From Ochrobactrum vermis (GTDB lineage Bacteria > Pseudomonadota > Alphaproteobacteria > Rhizobiales > Rhizobiaceae): a stretch of 64,000 nt of DNA. This document shows positions 49,005 through 58,828 of this stretch, piece by piece. The notes under the pieces are model-generated. The model was not told where the DNA came from. It worked only from the letters and a program-made list of their open reading frames with translations, and did not search any database. Within the stretch, counting starts at the first letter, position 1. Each line of letters starts with the position of its first letter. Where the stretch lies: assembly GCF_002975205.1 (NCBI RefSeq), contig NZ_PCOC01000002.1, positions 248,001-312,000 of the forward strand. The letters are read 5' to 3'. The translations under genes and the position numbers were made by a program.

Positions 49005-50006
49005 TTAGTAATCGGTGATCTTTTTCATGTAGCGGCGGCCATCCAGCATGACCTGCTCACGCTTGGCCGCCAGTTTGTAGGCAAATTTCCATAGTGCATC
49101 GAAGAAAATCAGCGGCACGAAATAGCCCCTGAAAGTGTCATCTATGCCAGCAAGATCGAGTTTAGCCGCATCCAGCACCAACATATTGTCCGGCTCGCCG
49201 AACCGGTACAGGAAATCCAGGCCGCGCTCGGCTAGTGCGCGCGTTTCATCGAGACCGATCATGACGACGAAACAGGCATTCTTGTCGACGACCTCGAAGG
49301 GGCCATGGAAAAACTCATTGGCGTGGATAGCTTGCGAATTGATCCACAGCATCTCCATCAGCACGCAGATGGAGAATGAATAGGCTGCGCCATAAACCGG
49401 ACCGCTGGCCATGGTGTAGATGACTTTTTCGCGGCCATAACGCTCGGCATATCTGGTAAAGGTTTCATCAAAATGCTGCTGCCCGCGTTCGATGGCCGGT
49501 TGCAGCGCCGGCAAGCTTTCCAGCAGCTTTGGCAGCAGGCTGGTCTCGTCGCGCAAATCAATAATGCCGGCCAGCAACATGTAAAGCACACTGTAATTGC
49601 TGTCGGCGCCATCGATCGGAATGCCGGTAGTGTAGGACGCCTGGTATTGCAGCACGTGGTCGGCGGAGATGGCGAGCGGCGATTGCGGATCCAGCGTCAG
49701 GGAGATGACGTGGGCACCCCGGCTACGGGCATGTTTTGCCGCCCGCACCGTTTCCTTGGTGGTGCCGGTCTGGGAGCACAGAATGACAATGGCGTCGCTG
49801 TTGAGGCGACGCGGGTCACGTGTGACGAACTCGTCGCCATTATAGACGTCAGATGTCAGCTGCTCCGAATGGCGATCCAGAAAATACTTGCCCGGATGCA
49901 TGATTGACAGCGATCCACCGCAGGCAACCAGAAACACATGCGAAAAATCCCGCTGTGCAAGCGCATTCAAGGTTTCGGCAATATCGACAGGGAGTTGTTT
50001 GGGCAT
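49005..50006 (-). CDS. SIS-domain sugar-phosphate deglycase (FrlB/FraB-like)
   Basis: 333 residues from MPKQLPVDIAETLNALAQRD at 50006. Two SIS domains: the first with FLVACGGSLSIMHPGKYFL and ILCSQTGTTKETVRAAKHA, the second with MASGPVYGAAYSFSICVLME and the catalytic segment HANEFFHGPFEVV. The pattern matches FrlB and FraB, which split 6-phosphofructosyl-amino acids into glucose 6-phosphate and a free amino acid, more than GlmS. A kinase gene of the FrlD type is divergent, which supports this reading. The exact amino acid is unknown. Confidence 0.82.
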   Translation of the reverse strand: MPKQLPVDIAETLNALAQRDFSHVFLVACGGSLSIMHPGKYFLDRHSEQLTSDVYNGDEFVTRDPRRLNSDAIVILCSQTGTTKETVRAAKHARSRGAHVISLTLDPQSPLAISADHVLQYQASYTTGIPIDGADSNYSVLYMLLAGIIDLRDETSLLPKLLESLPALQPAIERGQQHFDETFTRYAERYGREKVIYTMASGPVYGAAYSFSICVLMEMLWINSQAIHANEFFHGPFEVVDKNACFVVMIGLDETRALAERGLDFLYRFGEPDNMLVLDAAKLDLAGIDDTFRGYFVPLIFFDALWKFAYKLAAKREQVMLDGRRYMKKITDY

Positions 50007-50122
50007 TCTGTTCCTCTTTTCAGCCTCTTGAAGAGCATGGCTGCGCCGCTCGGCAGCCGTGCCGGTCCGGTGTAACGTCATCCCGGCACCATTCCGGCGA
50101 TGCGTTGACAGTTCTACTTTAG

Positions 50123-50140
50123 TGTGCGAACGTTCTCACA
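50123..50140. promoter_or_regulatory. LacI operator 1 (deglycase/kinase promoter region)
   Basis: TGTGCGAACGTTCTCACA, an almost perfect dyad with the central CG typical of LacI-family sites. Its reverse complement differs from operator 2 (52258-52275) at one of 18 positions. A TTGACA -35-like hexamer lies at 50105-50110. Confidence 0.75.
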
Positions 50141-50163
50141 TCTTGTCAATTGGGAAAATGAGA

Positions 50164-51000
50164 ATGATCAAAATCGCGGCGATGGGCGACAATGTTGTCG
50201 ATTGTTATATTTCGCGCCGGGAAATGTATCCGGGCGGAAATTGCGTTAATGTCGCCATCCAACTGAGCCGTTTCGGCGCTGAGGCGGCCTATATTGGCGC
50301 TGTGGCTGCGGACGCTGCGGGAAGGGTCATTCAGGCCGCGTTGCGCGAAGAGGGTGTGGACACATCGCATCTGCGCATGGAGACCACCGGCAAGACCGCC
50401 TATTGTATCATTGGCCATCGCGGCAATAATGATCGCTATTTCATCCGCTTTGATCTCGGGGTGTCGATGTTTGAGCCCAGCGCCGTCGATATCGAGTTCG
50501 CGCGCCGGTTTGATGCCGTCCATATCGGTCAGTCGAGCAACCTTGATGGCTGGCTGGACGCCATCGCGCCGCAACGCCTATCCTATGATTTCTCCACCCG
50601 CCGCGACGTCGAACATTATCGGCGTATCGGCCAGAAATGCTTTCTGGCTGCCGTTTCCGGTGGCGAGCTGTCACCGGACGAGATCACGACGACCATTGCC
50701 TGCCTGCGCGAGAGTGGGGCGCATTGGGTGCTGGTCACCCGTGGCACCGAGGGCGCAGTTCTTGCCGGTGCGCAAGGGGTTTTTTATGCCGAAGCAACGC
50801 CGGTTGTGGCGGTTGACACATTAGGTGCCGGCGACAGTTTCATTGCCCGCACCCTTTATGGTCTGCTGAAGGGCGAGGCGCCGGCAATGTTGCTGCAGGC
50901 GGCGTCGCGCGTCGCAGCGGCGACATGCGGTGAATATGGCGGCACCGGGCATGCCGCACCGATCGAACTCGGCGAGCCAATAGCCGAGTTGCAGAACTGA
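50164..51000 (+). CDS. PfkB-family sugar kinase (FrlD-like)
   Basis: 278 residues from MIKIAAMGDNVVDCY at 50164, chosen because GGGA lies 8 bases upstream; 50158 is the alternative. PfkB motifs: PGGNCVNVAIQLSRFG near the N-terminus and the anion-hole/catalytic Asp segment VDTLGAGDSFIARTLYG near the C-terminus. The GDNVVD opening is characteristic of FrlD (fructosamine 6-kinase), which phosphorylates the Amadori compound before the SIS deglycase splits it. Confidence 0.85.
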   Translation: MIKIAAMGDNVVDCYISRREMYPGGNCVNVAIQLSRFGAEAAYIGAVAADAAGRVIQAALREEGVDTSHLRMETTGKTAYCIIGHRGNNDRYFIRFDLGVSMFEPSAVDIEFARRFDAVHIGQSSNLDGWLDAIAPQRLSYDFSTRRDVEHYRRIGQKCFLAAVSGGELSPDEITTTIACLRESGAHWVLVTRGTEGAVLAGAQGVFYAEATPVVAVDTLGAGDSFIARTLYGLLKGEAPAMLLQAASRVAAATCGEYGGTGHAAPIELGEPIAELQN

Positions 51001-51040
51001 GTCTCGGGCGCAGGTCCTGTTACGGTTGAAACCGGTTGGA

Positions 51041-52138
51041 TTAACCGGGATGGCGGGCGAGCGAACTGCGCGGCTGCCATTCGGCATGCAGCACGATGTC
51101 CTGCTGCGCCCGGTCAGCGCTATCGAGCCGCTCCAGCACCAGACGGGCCGCAGCTTCGCCAACCTCAAGCAGCGGCTGCCGGATGGCAGACAGTTTAGGG
51201 GTAAAGAACGACATCCAGTCCAAATCGTCGAAGCAGACCACGGAGAGTTGTTGCGGAATGGAAATATCGAGTTCGCTGATAGCCAGCATGGCGCCCGCCG
51301 ACATCAGACCGTCGGTGGTGAACAGCGCCGAAGGCCGGTTTTCCCGTGTCAGCAACGCGATGGCGTGCTGGCGGGCAGTATCGATCGAATAGCTGCCCAC
51401 CTGGGCGACGAGGCTCGGATCAAAGGCGATGCCGGCTTCCTCATGCGCTTCGATATAGCCGAGCAGACGCTGCCAGCTCGGATAAAGCACCGAAATATCG
51501 ATTTTCTTGTGCTGGCGATCGTGAAGAAATGCGTTAAGATTCTTGTAGCGGCCATGTTCGAGTTCCGCCAGTACGCAAATGCGACGATGGCCGTCGAGAA
51601 TCATTTGCGTCACCGCTGCATGGGCGGCCTGACGGCCGTTGACGGTTACCGAATCCGCCTTCAGGCCCTTGACGCGGCGATCGATCTGAACGACTGGACA
51701 ACCGCTGGCAACGACATCGTGCAGGTGCTGTGCCTTGAGAATGTCACAGGGCGCAATGATTATGCCGTCGACCTGTTTTTCGCGCAGCAGATCCACCGCC
51801 TCCAGTTCGCGATCGATCGCTTCATCGCTATTGGTGACGATCAGGCCAAAGCCACGTGCACGCACCACATCGGAAATGCCGCGCAGAATACTGGCGTAAA
51901 ACGGGCTTTGCATGTCGCCAGCCACAACGCCGATGGTCTTGGTGCGTCCGGTAATAAGGCTGCGCGCCAGAAGGTTGGGACGATAGGCCAGCGTATCGGC
52001 GGATTTTTTGACCTTGTTGCGGATTTCTTCGCTGGTATAGCCATAGCCGCCCAGTACACGTCCGGCAGTAGCGGTGCTAACGCCAGCCAGGCGCGCTACA
52101 TCGGCAATGGTCGTCTTGTCGGCGCGTCGTTCACTCAT
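51041..52138 (-). CDS. LacI-family transcriptional regulator
   Basis: 365 residues. Helix-turn-helix and hinge: TIADVARLAGVSTATAGRVL and LAYRPNLLARSL; periplasmic-binding-protein-like core follows. The gene lies between the kinase and the ABC transporter operon. Two matching operators (50123 and 52258) mark both promoters as its targets; the second is also 120 bases upstream of its own start, so it may regulate itself. Confidence 0.92.
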   Translation of the reverse strand: MSERRADKTTIADVARLAGVSTATAGRVLGGYGYTSEEIRNKVKKSADTLAYRPNLLARSLITGRTKTIGVVAGDMQSPFYASILRGISDVVRARGFGLIVTNSDEAIDRELEAVDLLREKQVDGIIIAPCDILKAQHLHDVVASGCPVVQIDRRVKGLKADSVTVNGRQAAHAAVTQMILDGHRRICVLAELEHGRYKNLNAFLHDRQHKKIDISVLYPSWQRLLGYIEAHEEAGIAFDPSLVAQVGSYSIDTARQHAIALLTRENRPSALFTTDGLMSAGAMLAISELDISIPQQLSVVCFDDLDWMSFFTPKLSAIRQPLLEVGEAAARLVLERLDSADRAQQDIVLHAEWQPRSSLARHPG

Positions 52139-52257
52139 GTCTGCGCGATCCCTTCCAAAGCAGTCTCAAGCTGCTCACCAACCGTGCCGTTTCATAGGCG
52201 AAGATCGTTCTGATCTCAACTTTCAACTTGACGGATGCAATCAATCAATGGCTATAT

Positions 52258-52275
52258 TGTGAGAACGTTCGCATA
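52258..52275. promoter_or_regulatory. LacI operator 2 (ABC transporter promoter)
   Basis: TGTGAGAACGTTCGCATA, 69 bases before the ABC gene's ATG-proximal region and nearly identical to the reverse complement of operator 1 (17 of 18). Confidence 0.75.
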
Positions 52276-52344
52276 TCATTATCAGCAACGCAAGTAGAAG
52301 ACGAGCCTCGCAAGGGGATAAAATTCAAGTCATAGGGGAGATAA

Positions 52345-53220
52345 ATGTCCAATAGTCGCAAAGCCGCATCGCGGCGCTTGACGGTAGCGCTGGCAGCGCT
52401 GGCTACCGCCGCCAGTGTCACCTCACTACATGCTGCACCAATCAAGGCACTGCAGGACGCCGTACCGGAGAATTACAGGAAAGGCGTGAAGATTGCCGCC
52501 TTCAATGACTGGCCACCGGACGAGTTTGTCGAAGACGGCGTATTGAAAGGCTGGAGCATCGACATGGCCAACGCCATGTCAGAACGCATCGGCGTGCCAT
52601 TTGAATTTACCGCAACCAGTTTCGACGCCATCATTCCGGGCTTGGCCAGCAAGCGCTTTGACGCCGGATTTTCTTCCTTCGGCGTGACGCCGGAACGGCT
52701 CGATTCGCTTGATTTCATTCCTCAGCGTAAGGAAGGCACCGCCTACGCGTTCCTGAAGGGCAAGGATTTCGCCATCAAGTCGGAAAAGGATCTGTGTGGC
52801 CACAGTGTTGCCGTGATGACCGGTGCTTGGGACTACCAGTATCTCAAGGAAAAGAGCACGGAACTGTGCGAATCCACCGGCCAGAAGCCGATTGACCTGC
52901 AGCAATTCACCACCCAGAACGCCGCCGAACTGGCCGTGTCTTCGGGGCGGGTCGAGATGGTCGCGGCCGGATCCGCAAAAATGCATTATATGGCCAAGAT
53001 TACCGGTCGCTTCAGCGTATCCGAACTGGTTAGCAATCCGGTATTCAACGGCATCGGCGTGCGCAAGGGCGATGCGCTCGGACCAATTTTCCGCGATGCC
53101 ATCCAGTCCATGATCGATGACGGCTCATACAAGGAGATCATGGCAAAGTGGGGTGTTGATGGCGCCGGTACGCTGGAAAAGGCGGTTTTGCTGACCAAGG
53201 ACAATCCAGAGCCCAAATAG
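52345..53220 (+). CDS. Polar-amino-acid-type ABC substrate-binding protein (SBP family 3)
   Basis: 291 residues with a signal peptide (LTVALAALATAASVTSLHAA). Family 3 motifs: FNDWPPDEFVEDGVLKGWSI, GVPFEFTATSFDAIIPGL and GFSSFGVTPERLDSLDFI. The lobe-closing acidic residue region GVRKGDALGPIF is normal. It probably captures the glycated amino acid in the periplasm. Linked to the permease and ATPase that follow. Confidence 0.9.
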   Translation: MSNSRKAASRRLTVALAALATAASVTSLHAAPIKALQDAVPENYRKGVKIAAFNDWPPDEFVEDGVLKGWSIDMANAMSERIGVPFEFTATSFDAIIPGLASKRFDAGFSSFGVTPERLDSLDFIPQRKEGTAYAFLKGKDFAIKSEKDLCGHSVAVMTGAWDYQYLKEKSTELCESTGQKPIDLQQFTTQNAAELAVSSGRVEMVAAGSAKMHYMAKITGRFSVSELVSNPVFNGIGVRKGDALGPIFRDAIQSMIDDGSYKEIMAKWGVDGAGTLEKAVLLTKDNPEPK

Positions 53221-53293
53221 TTCGACCGGGCGGGACGCTCGCAGCGGCAGCAAGCGTCGTCGCGAAAGCGGGCACGGTCCATCAAGCAAAGTC

Positions 53294-53312
53294 CGGCCCG
53301 AACCACGGGCCG
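53294..53312 (+). terminator. Intercistronic hairpin after the binding-protein gene
   Basis: CGGCCCG (53294-53300) - 5 bases - CGGGCCG (53306-53312), a compact 7-bp stem between the binding-protein and permease genes, as in the other ABC operon at 40337. Confidence 0.55.
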
Positions 53313-53335
53313 ACGCGTGCAGTTTGGAGTAAATT

Positions 53336-54262
53336 ATGGCAAGAACAGCAAAGACGGTCGCGCACCGACCGGACATACACAGTATCAAACCAATATCCGT
53401 TCGCCATCCGTCGCGCTGGCTGGCTGGCGCCGTGCTCATTCTGATCGCGCTGAGCTTTGTCAACATGCTTGCGACCAATGTGAACCTTCAATGGAACATT
53501 GTCGTCAGATACATGGTCCATCCCGACATTCTCGCCGGCCTGGGGCGAACCCTGCTCCTGACCTTCGCCGCGATGATCTTCGGCTTTGCCATCGGCATCA
53601 TACTTGCAGTGATGCGTTTGTCGGCTAATCCGGTGCTGCAATGGGCAAGTTGGCTGTGGATCTGGTTCTTTCGGGGCGTTCCGCCCTTGGTCCAGCTGAT
53701 TTTCTGGTACAATCTCGCGCTGCTTGTTCCCAATCTGACCATCGGCATCCCGTTCGGGCCGACCTTTTGGTCATGGGACATGAACACGCTGATCACGCCG
53801 ATGAGTGCGGCGCTGCTTGGCCTGTCGTTTACCGAAAGCGCCTATGCCGCCGAAACCATCCGCGCGGGTATCCAAGCCATCAATCCGGGTCAGACCGAGG
53901 CCGCAGCGACGCTTGGCATGACGCGATTTCAGATCATGACGCGGATCGTGTTGCCCCAGGCAATCCGCATCATCATTCCTCCGATCGGCAATGACACCAT
54001 TTCAATGCTGAAATTTACCTCACTGGTCAGCGTTCTGGCCTTGCCGGATCTGCTTTATTCGGCGCAGATGATCTATTCACGCACCTACCAGACCATTCCG
54101 CTGCTGATCGTGGCAACGATCTGGTATCTCATCCTGTCGACTGCTCTGACCATCCTCGAACACCATGTCGAGAACCGCCTGAAATCCCGGCAGACCACCC
54201 GTTCCGCATCATTCCTGTCCAGACTGCTGCCCTTCAAATTCGCGCTGGGATATCAAAAATGA
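53336..54262 (+). CDS. Amino-acid ABC transporter permease (HisMQ type)
   Basis: 308 residues with about six helices. Signatures: [39 protein letters not shown] and the coupling loop AIRAGIQ-like segment [22 protein letters not shown]. One permease only, so it probably works as a homodimer. Overlaps the ATPase gene by 4 bases. Confidence 0.92.
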   Translation: MARTAKTVAHRPDIHSIKPISVRHPSRWLAGAVLILIALSFVNMLATNVNLQWNIVVRYMVHPDILAGLGRTLLLTFAAMIFGFAIGIILAVMRLSANPVLQWASWLWIWFFRGVPPLVQLIFWYNLALLVPNLTIGIPFGPTFWSWDMNTLITPMSAALLGLSFTESAYAAETIRAGIQAINPGQTEAAATLGMTRFQIMTRIVLPQAIRIIIPPIGNDTISMLKFTSLVSVLALPDLLYSAQMIYSRTYQTIPLLIVATIWYLILSTALTILEHHVENRLKSRQTTRSASFLSRLLPFKFALGYQK

Positions 54263-55038
54263 ACGAAACATCCGCGACCGTGCCGCTGCTACAGGTGGAA
54301 AGACTGACCAAGTCCTTTGGTGATCACCGGGTTCTCGACGCCATAGACATGACGGTGGAAAAAGGTGAGGTGACCTGCATAGTCGGACCATCCGGCTCTG
54401 GCAAAAGCACTTTGCTGCGCTGCCTGAACTATCTCGAAGTGCCGGATTCCGGCGCCGTATTACTGGAAGGCGAGCCGATCGGCATGCGCTGGCAAAGCGA
54501 GCGGCTTTATACGATGTCCTTCAATGAACTAGCGTGTCAGCGCCAGAAAATGGGGATGGTGTTCCAGGGCTTCCATCTGTTTCCGCACAAGACCGCGATG
54601 GAAAACATCATTGAGGCGCCGATGATCGTGCGTAAGACCAGCCGCAAAGCGGCCGTCGCTGCGGCGATGGAATTGCTGGAAAAGGTCGGCCTCACCGAGC
54701 GCGCCGATTATTATCCTGACCAACTCTCCGGTGGGCAACAGCAACGGGTGGCGATTGCCCGTTCGTTGGCGATGCAGCCGCAGCTGATGCTGTTTGATGA
54801 ACCGACATCGGCGCTTGATCCGGAACTGGTTGGTGAGGTTCTAGCGGTGATGCGCCAACTGGCCGAAGACGGCGTGACAATGATTGTCGTCACCCACGAA
54901 ATGAACTTCGCCCGTGAAGTCGCTGATCATCTGATTTTCATGGATGGCGGCGTGATCGTTGAATCTGGCCCACCAAAAGAGGTGATAGGCAATCCGAAAC
55001 ATTCGCGTACCAGAAGTTTTCTGGCGCGCGTCGCCTGA
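54259..55038 (+). CDS. Amino-acid ABC transporter ATP-binding protein
   Basis: 259 residues. Walker [11 protein letters not shown]-loop [14 protein letters not shown], signature [15 protein letters not shown], Walker [15 protein letters not shown] and H-loop VVTHEM are complete; typical of GlnQ/HisP-type ATPases. Pairs with the permease and binding protein upstream. Confidence 0.93.
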   Translation: MNETSATVPLLQVERLTKSFGDHRVLDAIDMTVEKGEVTCIVGPSGSGKSTLLRCLNYLEVPDSGAVLLEGEPIGMRWQSERLYTMSFNELACQRQKMGMVFQGFHLFPHKTAMENIIEAPMIVRKTSRKAAVAAAMELLEKVGLTERADYYPDQLSGGQQQRVAIARSLAMQPQLMLFDEPTSALDPELVGEVLAVMRQLAEDGVTMIVVTHEMNFAREVADHLIFMDGGVIVESGPPKEVIGNPKHSRTRSFLARVA

Positions 55039-55050
55039 CAGGAGCGAATA

Positions 55051-55992
55051 ATGAAAATTCTCAATGCGCAGCAAACTGACGCCGCGCTCGATTATCCCGG
55101 ATTGATCGAAGCCTTGCGCCAAGCGCATGCCGCTGGCAAACGACCGCAAAGCGACACCACCGTGCTGCAGGACCGGCAAAACAGTGACAACCAGTTCGTA
55201 TCCTTAGTGGCGTGGTTGGAAGCAGAGGCCATTGCCGTCAAGCTTGTCGGCGTTTTCCCTGCTAATGTGCGACTTCCGGTGGCACAGCCCTCGATCCAGG
55301 GTACGGTTACCCTGTTCAGTGGCCAGACTGGCGAAGCGCTGATGGTCTGCGACGGTGCTATTGAGACCTTCAAGAAGACTGCGGCGGATTCGGCGCTTGG
55401 TGCCAGCCTACTGGCGCGCAAGGACGCCAGTACCTTGCTGGTGGTTGGCGCCGGTGGTCTGGCGCCGCATGTGGTGCAGGCTCATTGCGCCAGCCGGTCG
55501 ACGATCCGCCAAGTCTTCATCTGGAACCGCAATTTCGACAAGGCGGAAAAACTGGCCGACCGAATTGACATTGCCGGCGTAGACATCACCGCCGTGCAGA
55601 ATCTCGATGACGCTGTCGTCAAGGCGGACATTATATCCTGCGTCACCATGTCGACTAATCCGCTGGTCAAGGGAAAATTGCTGAAAGAGGGCGCGCATGT
55701 TGATTTGATCGGCGCCTACATGCCAGACATGCGAGAAGCCGATGATGATGTGTTTCGCCGGGCCGGACGGGTATTTGTCGATACGCGTCATTGTTGTGAT
55801 GGCTCGGGCGAGCTCGGCATTCCGCTCGCAACCGGTCTGATCAGCCGCGAGCAGATCGAAGCGGATCTGATCGAACTGTGCCAGGCAAAACATCCTGGCC
55901 GCAGCGATGACCGCCAAATCACTGTCTACAAGAATGTCGGCGGCGGGCATCTCGATCTGTTTGCCGTACAATATCTTTATAGCACTCTATAA
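55051..55992 (+). CDS. Ornithine cyclodeaminase / mu-crystallin family protein
   Basis: 313 residues with the Rossmann motif LLVVGAGGLAPHVVQAHC and the family segments ETFKKTAADSALGASLLA and GAYMPDMREADDDV. Members include ornithine cyclodeaminase, alanine dehydrogenase, ketimine reductase and lysine cyclodeaminase. Placed 12 bases after the ATPase in the same operon, it is likely to act on the amino acid released by the SIS deglycase or on the imported compound. This is an unusual partner for an Amadori-compound cluster. Confidence 0.88.
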   Translation: MKILNAQQTDAALDYPGLIEALRQAHAAGKRPQSDTTVLQDRQNSDNQFVSLVAWLEAEAIAVKLVGVFPANVRLPVAQPSIQGTVTLFSGQTGEALMVCDGAIETFKKTAADSALGASLLARKDASTLLVVGAGGLAPHVVQAHCASRSTIRQVFIWNRNFDKAEKLADRIDIAGVDITAVQNLDDAVVKADIISCVTMSTNPLVKGKLLKEGAHVDLIGAYMPDMREADDDVFRRAGRVFVDTRHCCDGSGELGIPLATGLISREQIEADLIELCQAKHPGRSDDRQITVYKNVGGGHLDLFAVQYLYSTL

Positions 55993-56818
55993 GCGATGTT
56001 GTCAGGTTAAAAGGCATGGGATTGCGCAATAGATGGCTAGCGGATAAATTTTGTGAACGCCGATAGCGGTATTGCTAAGCTGTTTGCGGCTTAGTGTAGG
56101 GCTTTTGGGGTAAACGCATACTCCATCCGACATGCCACGCCTTAATGGCTTCCGTTTGCATGGCTTATGTGATCCCGCGCGAAAACCTGTTTCGAACAAA
56201 ATCCGATGACCTCATGGCTATGAGGTCAGGGCAACTAGTGGATATCGAACGGACGATAAGCTTGAATCTGTTCGATGGCACAATTGTAAGTGACTTCGGC
56301 CCAGCCTCGCTCGCACGACACGGCCATAAAGCTCTTCGATCGCGGGTAAGCGGCTCGTAGAGGAGCCACTCGGGAGCGCCACGATCCCGACGGTGTGGAC
56401 AGGTGCGCCCTGTTCCCGTCAGCTGCGCGGGTGGGCGTACTGCTGGCTCAGACAATTCTTCACCGAAGAGGGGTGCCGAGGTGAGCGTACGGCGATATTC
56501 GGCCTGAATAAGAATGTGGTCCTGCTCCTCGTCTGGTAAAGCGTACGCTTTTCCGGCCGTTAGAATCTGAGGGTCTCTGACAGGCAATATGAACATAAAG
56601 CGCTTCGCCGTTCATCGGGCGAGTAGGGCTTGTTCTCGACTTTGAATTAGAAACCACAAAACGGCAGCAAATTTGCCCCAGTTACCAAAGCGAAGGCCGA
56701 GCGAACTCAACATAACTGACCGGTCTCGGTCTGCGGTCTTCACATTTAAAATATAAAGTTGTATTTCGTCTATTTTGCTGCAAGAAAAAGCATCAACTAG
56801 GCGATGGAGAAGAGATGC
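55993..56818. other. Long gap without a supported gene
   Basis: 826 bases. A minus-strand frame of 143 codons (56165-56596) has no recognisable motif and overlaps frames on the other strand, so it is not called. No strong hairpin or repeat was seen. Confidence 0.45.
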
Positions 56819-57847
56819 ATGGCCAACATCCCTTTAACTCGCAGTCAGTTTCTTCTGCCCTTCATAGGTATACTTGATGAATTGGGTGCGCCTACGAGCA
56901 GGTTTCTGGAGAAGGCCAGGCTGCCATCCTCTCTTGAAACTAAGAATGATCACTATGTTCCGTTATTGCCAGCTATTCGGTTCATTGAAGCCGCCCAAAG
57001 CTCTCAAGGCATCACAGATTTCGGTTTTCTCGCCAGCCAACGGTTGCATTTTTCTCATTTGAGAGAAAAAACCAGATCACTGATCGCTCATTCTCCGACG
57101 TTACTCATGGCGTTGCGACACGCGTGTAGCGAGGCTTCGAGGGAAGATACGATCCTCAGCATGTGGATCGAACACGATAACGATCATGTAAGGATTTGCA
57201 GCAAGCTCGCGATAACAAAAGGGCTTCGGCACCTGGAGCATGCGCAATGGCTTCAGAATATTTTCTCGATCTATATCGTCCGGCAGTTCACCGGCCCCAA
57301 CTGGATGCCGCCGGCAATGGCTTTCGAAGCCCACTATACGCCGAGTGAAGCGACGCAATCCTTCTGGCCAAATGTACGCTTCGTGTCTGGGCAACACGCG
57401 GCATGGATCAGCATACCAGTTTCGCACCTAGGTCTCTCCAGCCACATGCCTGAAGCATTTTATCCGATGTCAGATCAAGAGCACGGGCCTTCGGGCTATG
57501 ATATCGTCGAACTTCTCAAGCGGATGTTGCCGCCTTATCTTGACGGCGGCGTTCCCACGCTTGCTGAGATCGCGGAAATGGCAGGGGTTAGCACCCGAAC
57601 ATTCCAACGCAAACTCGCTAATGTCGGCTTTGTATATTCAGATATCCTGGACACCGTCAGATTTGAGAGCGCAAGCAGTTTGTTGCGTGATTCCCACTCC
57701 AAGATCATCGACATCGCTTTTGCATCGGGCTATTCCGACCCCGCTCATTTCACGCGAGCGTTCCGCCGAATTTGCGGCGTAACGCCACGTCAGTTTCGTG
57801 AGCAGTCCGATAAGTTTCCCTCGCCCGGAACATCGCCGGCAGACTAA
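56819..57847 (+). CDS. AraC-family transcriptional activator (arabinose-binding-domain type)
   Basis: 342 residues from MANIPLTRSQFLL at 56819, preceded by GGAGAAGAG; 56804 is an alternative start. The N-terminal part is the Arabinose_bd-type domain of OruR/ArgR-like regulators (FLPFIGILDELGAPTSRFLE-like sense). The C-terminal AraC domain has both helix-turn-helices: TLAEIAEMAGVSTRTFQRKL and IIDIAFASGYSDPAHFTRAF. Directly downstream are two genes each preceded by the same 44-bp element, its likely targets. Confidence 0.88.
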   Translation: MANIPLTRSQFLLPFIGILDELGAPTSRFLEKARLPSSLETKNDHYVPLLPAIRFIEAAQSSQGITDFGFLASQRLHFSHLREKTRSLIAHSPTLLMALRHACSEASREDTILSMWIEHDNDHVRICSKLAITKGLRHLEHAQWLQNIFSIYIVRQFTGPNWMPPAMAFEAHYTPSEATQSFWPNVRFVSGQHAAWISIPVSHLGLSSHMPEAFYPMSDQEHGPSGYDIVELLKRMLPPYLDGGVPTLAEIAEMAGVSTRTFQRKLANVGFVYSDILDTVRFESASSLLRDSHSKIIDIAFASGYSDPAHFTRAFRRICGVTPRQFREQSDKFPSPGTSPAD

Positions 57848-57850
57848 GCC

Positions 57851-57894
57851 TGGCACGAAATGGCAAGACTAACGGTCGGCTCCTGCTAGAAACC
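57851..57894 (+). promoter_or_regulatory. 44-bp promoter element, copy 1
   Basis: Two direct TGGCA half-sites 10 bp apart (57851 and 57861), then 12 variable bases, then TCCTGCTAGAAACC. Aligns without gaps with copy 2 at 58829 (33 of 44 identical). It starts 3 bases after the AraC gene stop and lies 74 bases before the outer membrane protein gene at 57968. Confidence 0.7.
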
Positions 57895-57967
57895 TTCCCA
57901 TGGGAATTCGTCCGGCGACCACTTCAGGTCAGCTGGATGCTATCAGCATTTGTACAAAGGGGCGGGT

Positions 57968-58798
57968 ATGCAGAGCATAAAAGGCTTTTCCGGTAAGCTC
58001 AAGCGATCCGGTGCCGTGATTATTTCGGCCGCCGGTTTTGTTGCGTTTAATGCTGGCACGGCTTGGTCCCAATCCTCGGCCGATGATCTTTCGCAACAGC
58101 TCGCTAATCCTCTCGCCAGTCTGATCAGTGTTCCCTTGCAGAATAATTTTGATTTCAGGGCTGGCGCCAACAAGGACGGTTTTGCCTACGGCCTTAACAT
58201 CCAGCCGGTCATTCCATTCAGCTTGAACGATGAGTGGAACATCATATCGCGCACGATTATACCAATCGCCTATCGAGATTACATGCCGGGTGGCAGCGTT
58301 TCCGGCCTGGGCGATATAAATGCCAGCTTTTTCCTGTCTCCCAAAAAAGCAGGCCCCGGCGGTCTGATATGGGGCGTGGGGCCCGTGTTTCTTTTGCCGA
58401 GCGCCACCGGCGATTATCTAGGCAGCGGGAAACTTGGACTTGGTCCGACAGCGGTTGCGCTTATTCAGGAAAAAGCGTGGACCATTGGCGCATTGGGTAA
58501 TCATATCTGGTCCGTTGCGGGTTCATCAGACAGGCAAGACGTTAGCGCCAGCTATTTGCAGCCATTTGTTTCCTATAATCTTGGCCAAGGCCGATCCGTG
58601 TCGCTCAGTGTGGATTCAACCTATGACTGGGAGGCCAAGCAATGGACCGTACCGATTAACCTTGGCGCCACCCAGGTTTTCAAAGTGAACGACCAGGCTA
58701 TGAGCTTTCAGGTGGGCGGACGTTATTATGCCGACGGCCCCGCCGGTACTCCGGAGTGGGGATTGCGCACGACCCTGACCTTCCTGTTCCCCGAATAG
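57968..58798 (+). CDS. Outer-membrane beta-barrel protein (MetA/phenol-degradation-like, putative transporter)
   Basis: 276 residues from MQSIKGFSG at 57968. A signal peptide (AVIISAAGFVAFNAGTAWSQ) precedes alternating strands: SVPLQNNFDFRAG, GFAYGLNIQPVIPF, GLGDINASFFLSP, GVGPVFLLPSATGDYLGSGK and a C-terminal TTLTFLFPE ending typical of barrels. This is the pattern of the outer-membrane phenol-pathway protein family (MetA-like, COG4313). Function in uptake or export is unknown. Confidence 0.78.
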   Translation: MQSIKGFSGKLKRSGAVIISAAGFVAFNAGTAWSQSSADDLSQQLANPLASLISVPLQNNFDFRAGANKDGFAYGLNIQPVIPFSLNDEWNIISRTIIPIAYRDYMPGGSVSGLGDINASFFLSPKKAGPGGLIWGVGPVFLLPSATGDYLGSGKLGLGPTAVALIQEKAWTIGALGNHIWSVAGSSDRQDVSASYLQPFVSYNLGQGRSVSLSVDSTYDWEAKQWTVPINLGATQVFKVNDQAMSFQVGGRYYADGPAGTPEWGLRTTLTFLFPE

Positions 58799-58828
58799 CC
58801 AGTCGAACATAGCCTGTCGAACAAAGAA

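Noticed and set aside
56165..56596. A 143-codon minus-strand frame in the 56-kb gap
   Set aside because: No motif, no ribosome-binding site and rival frames on the other strand.
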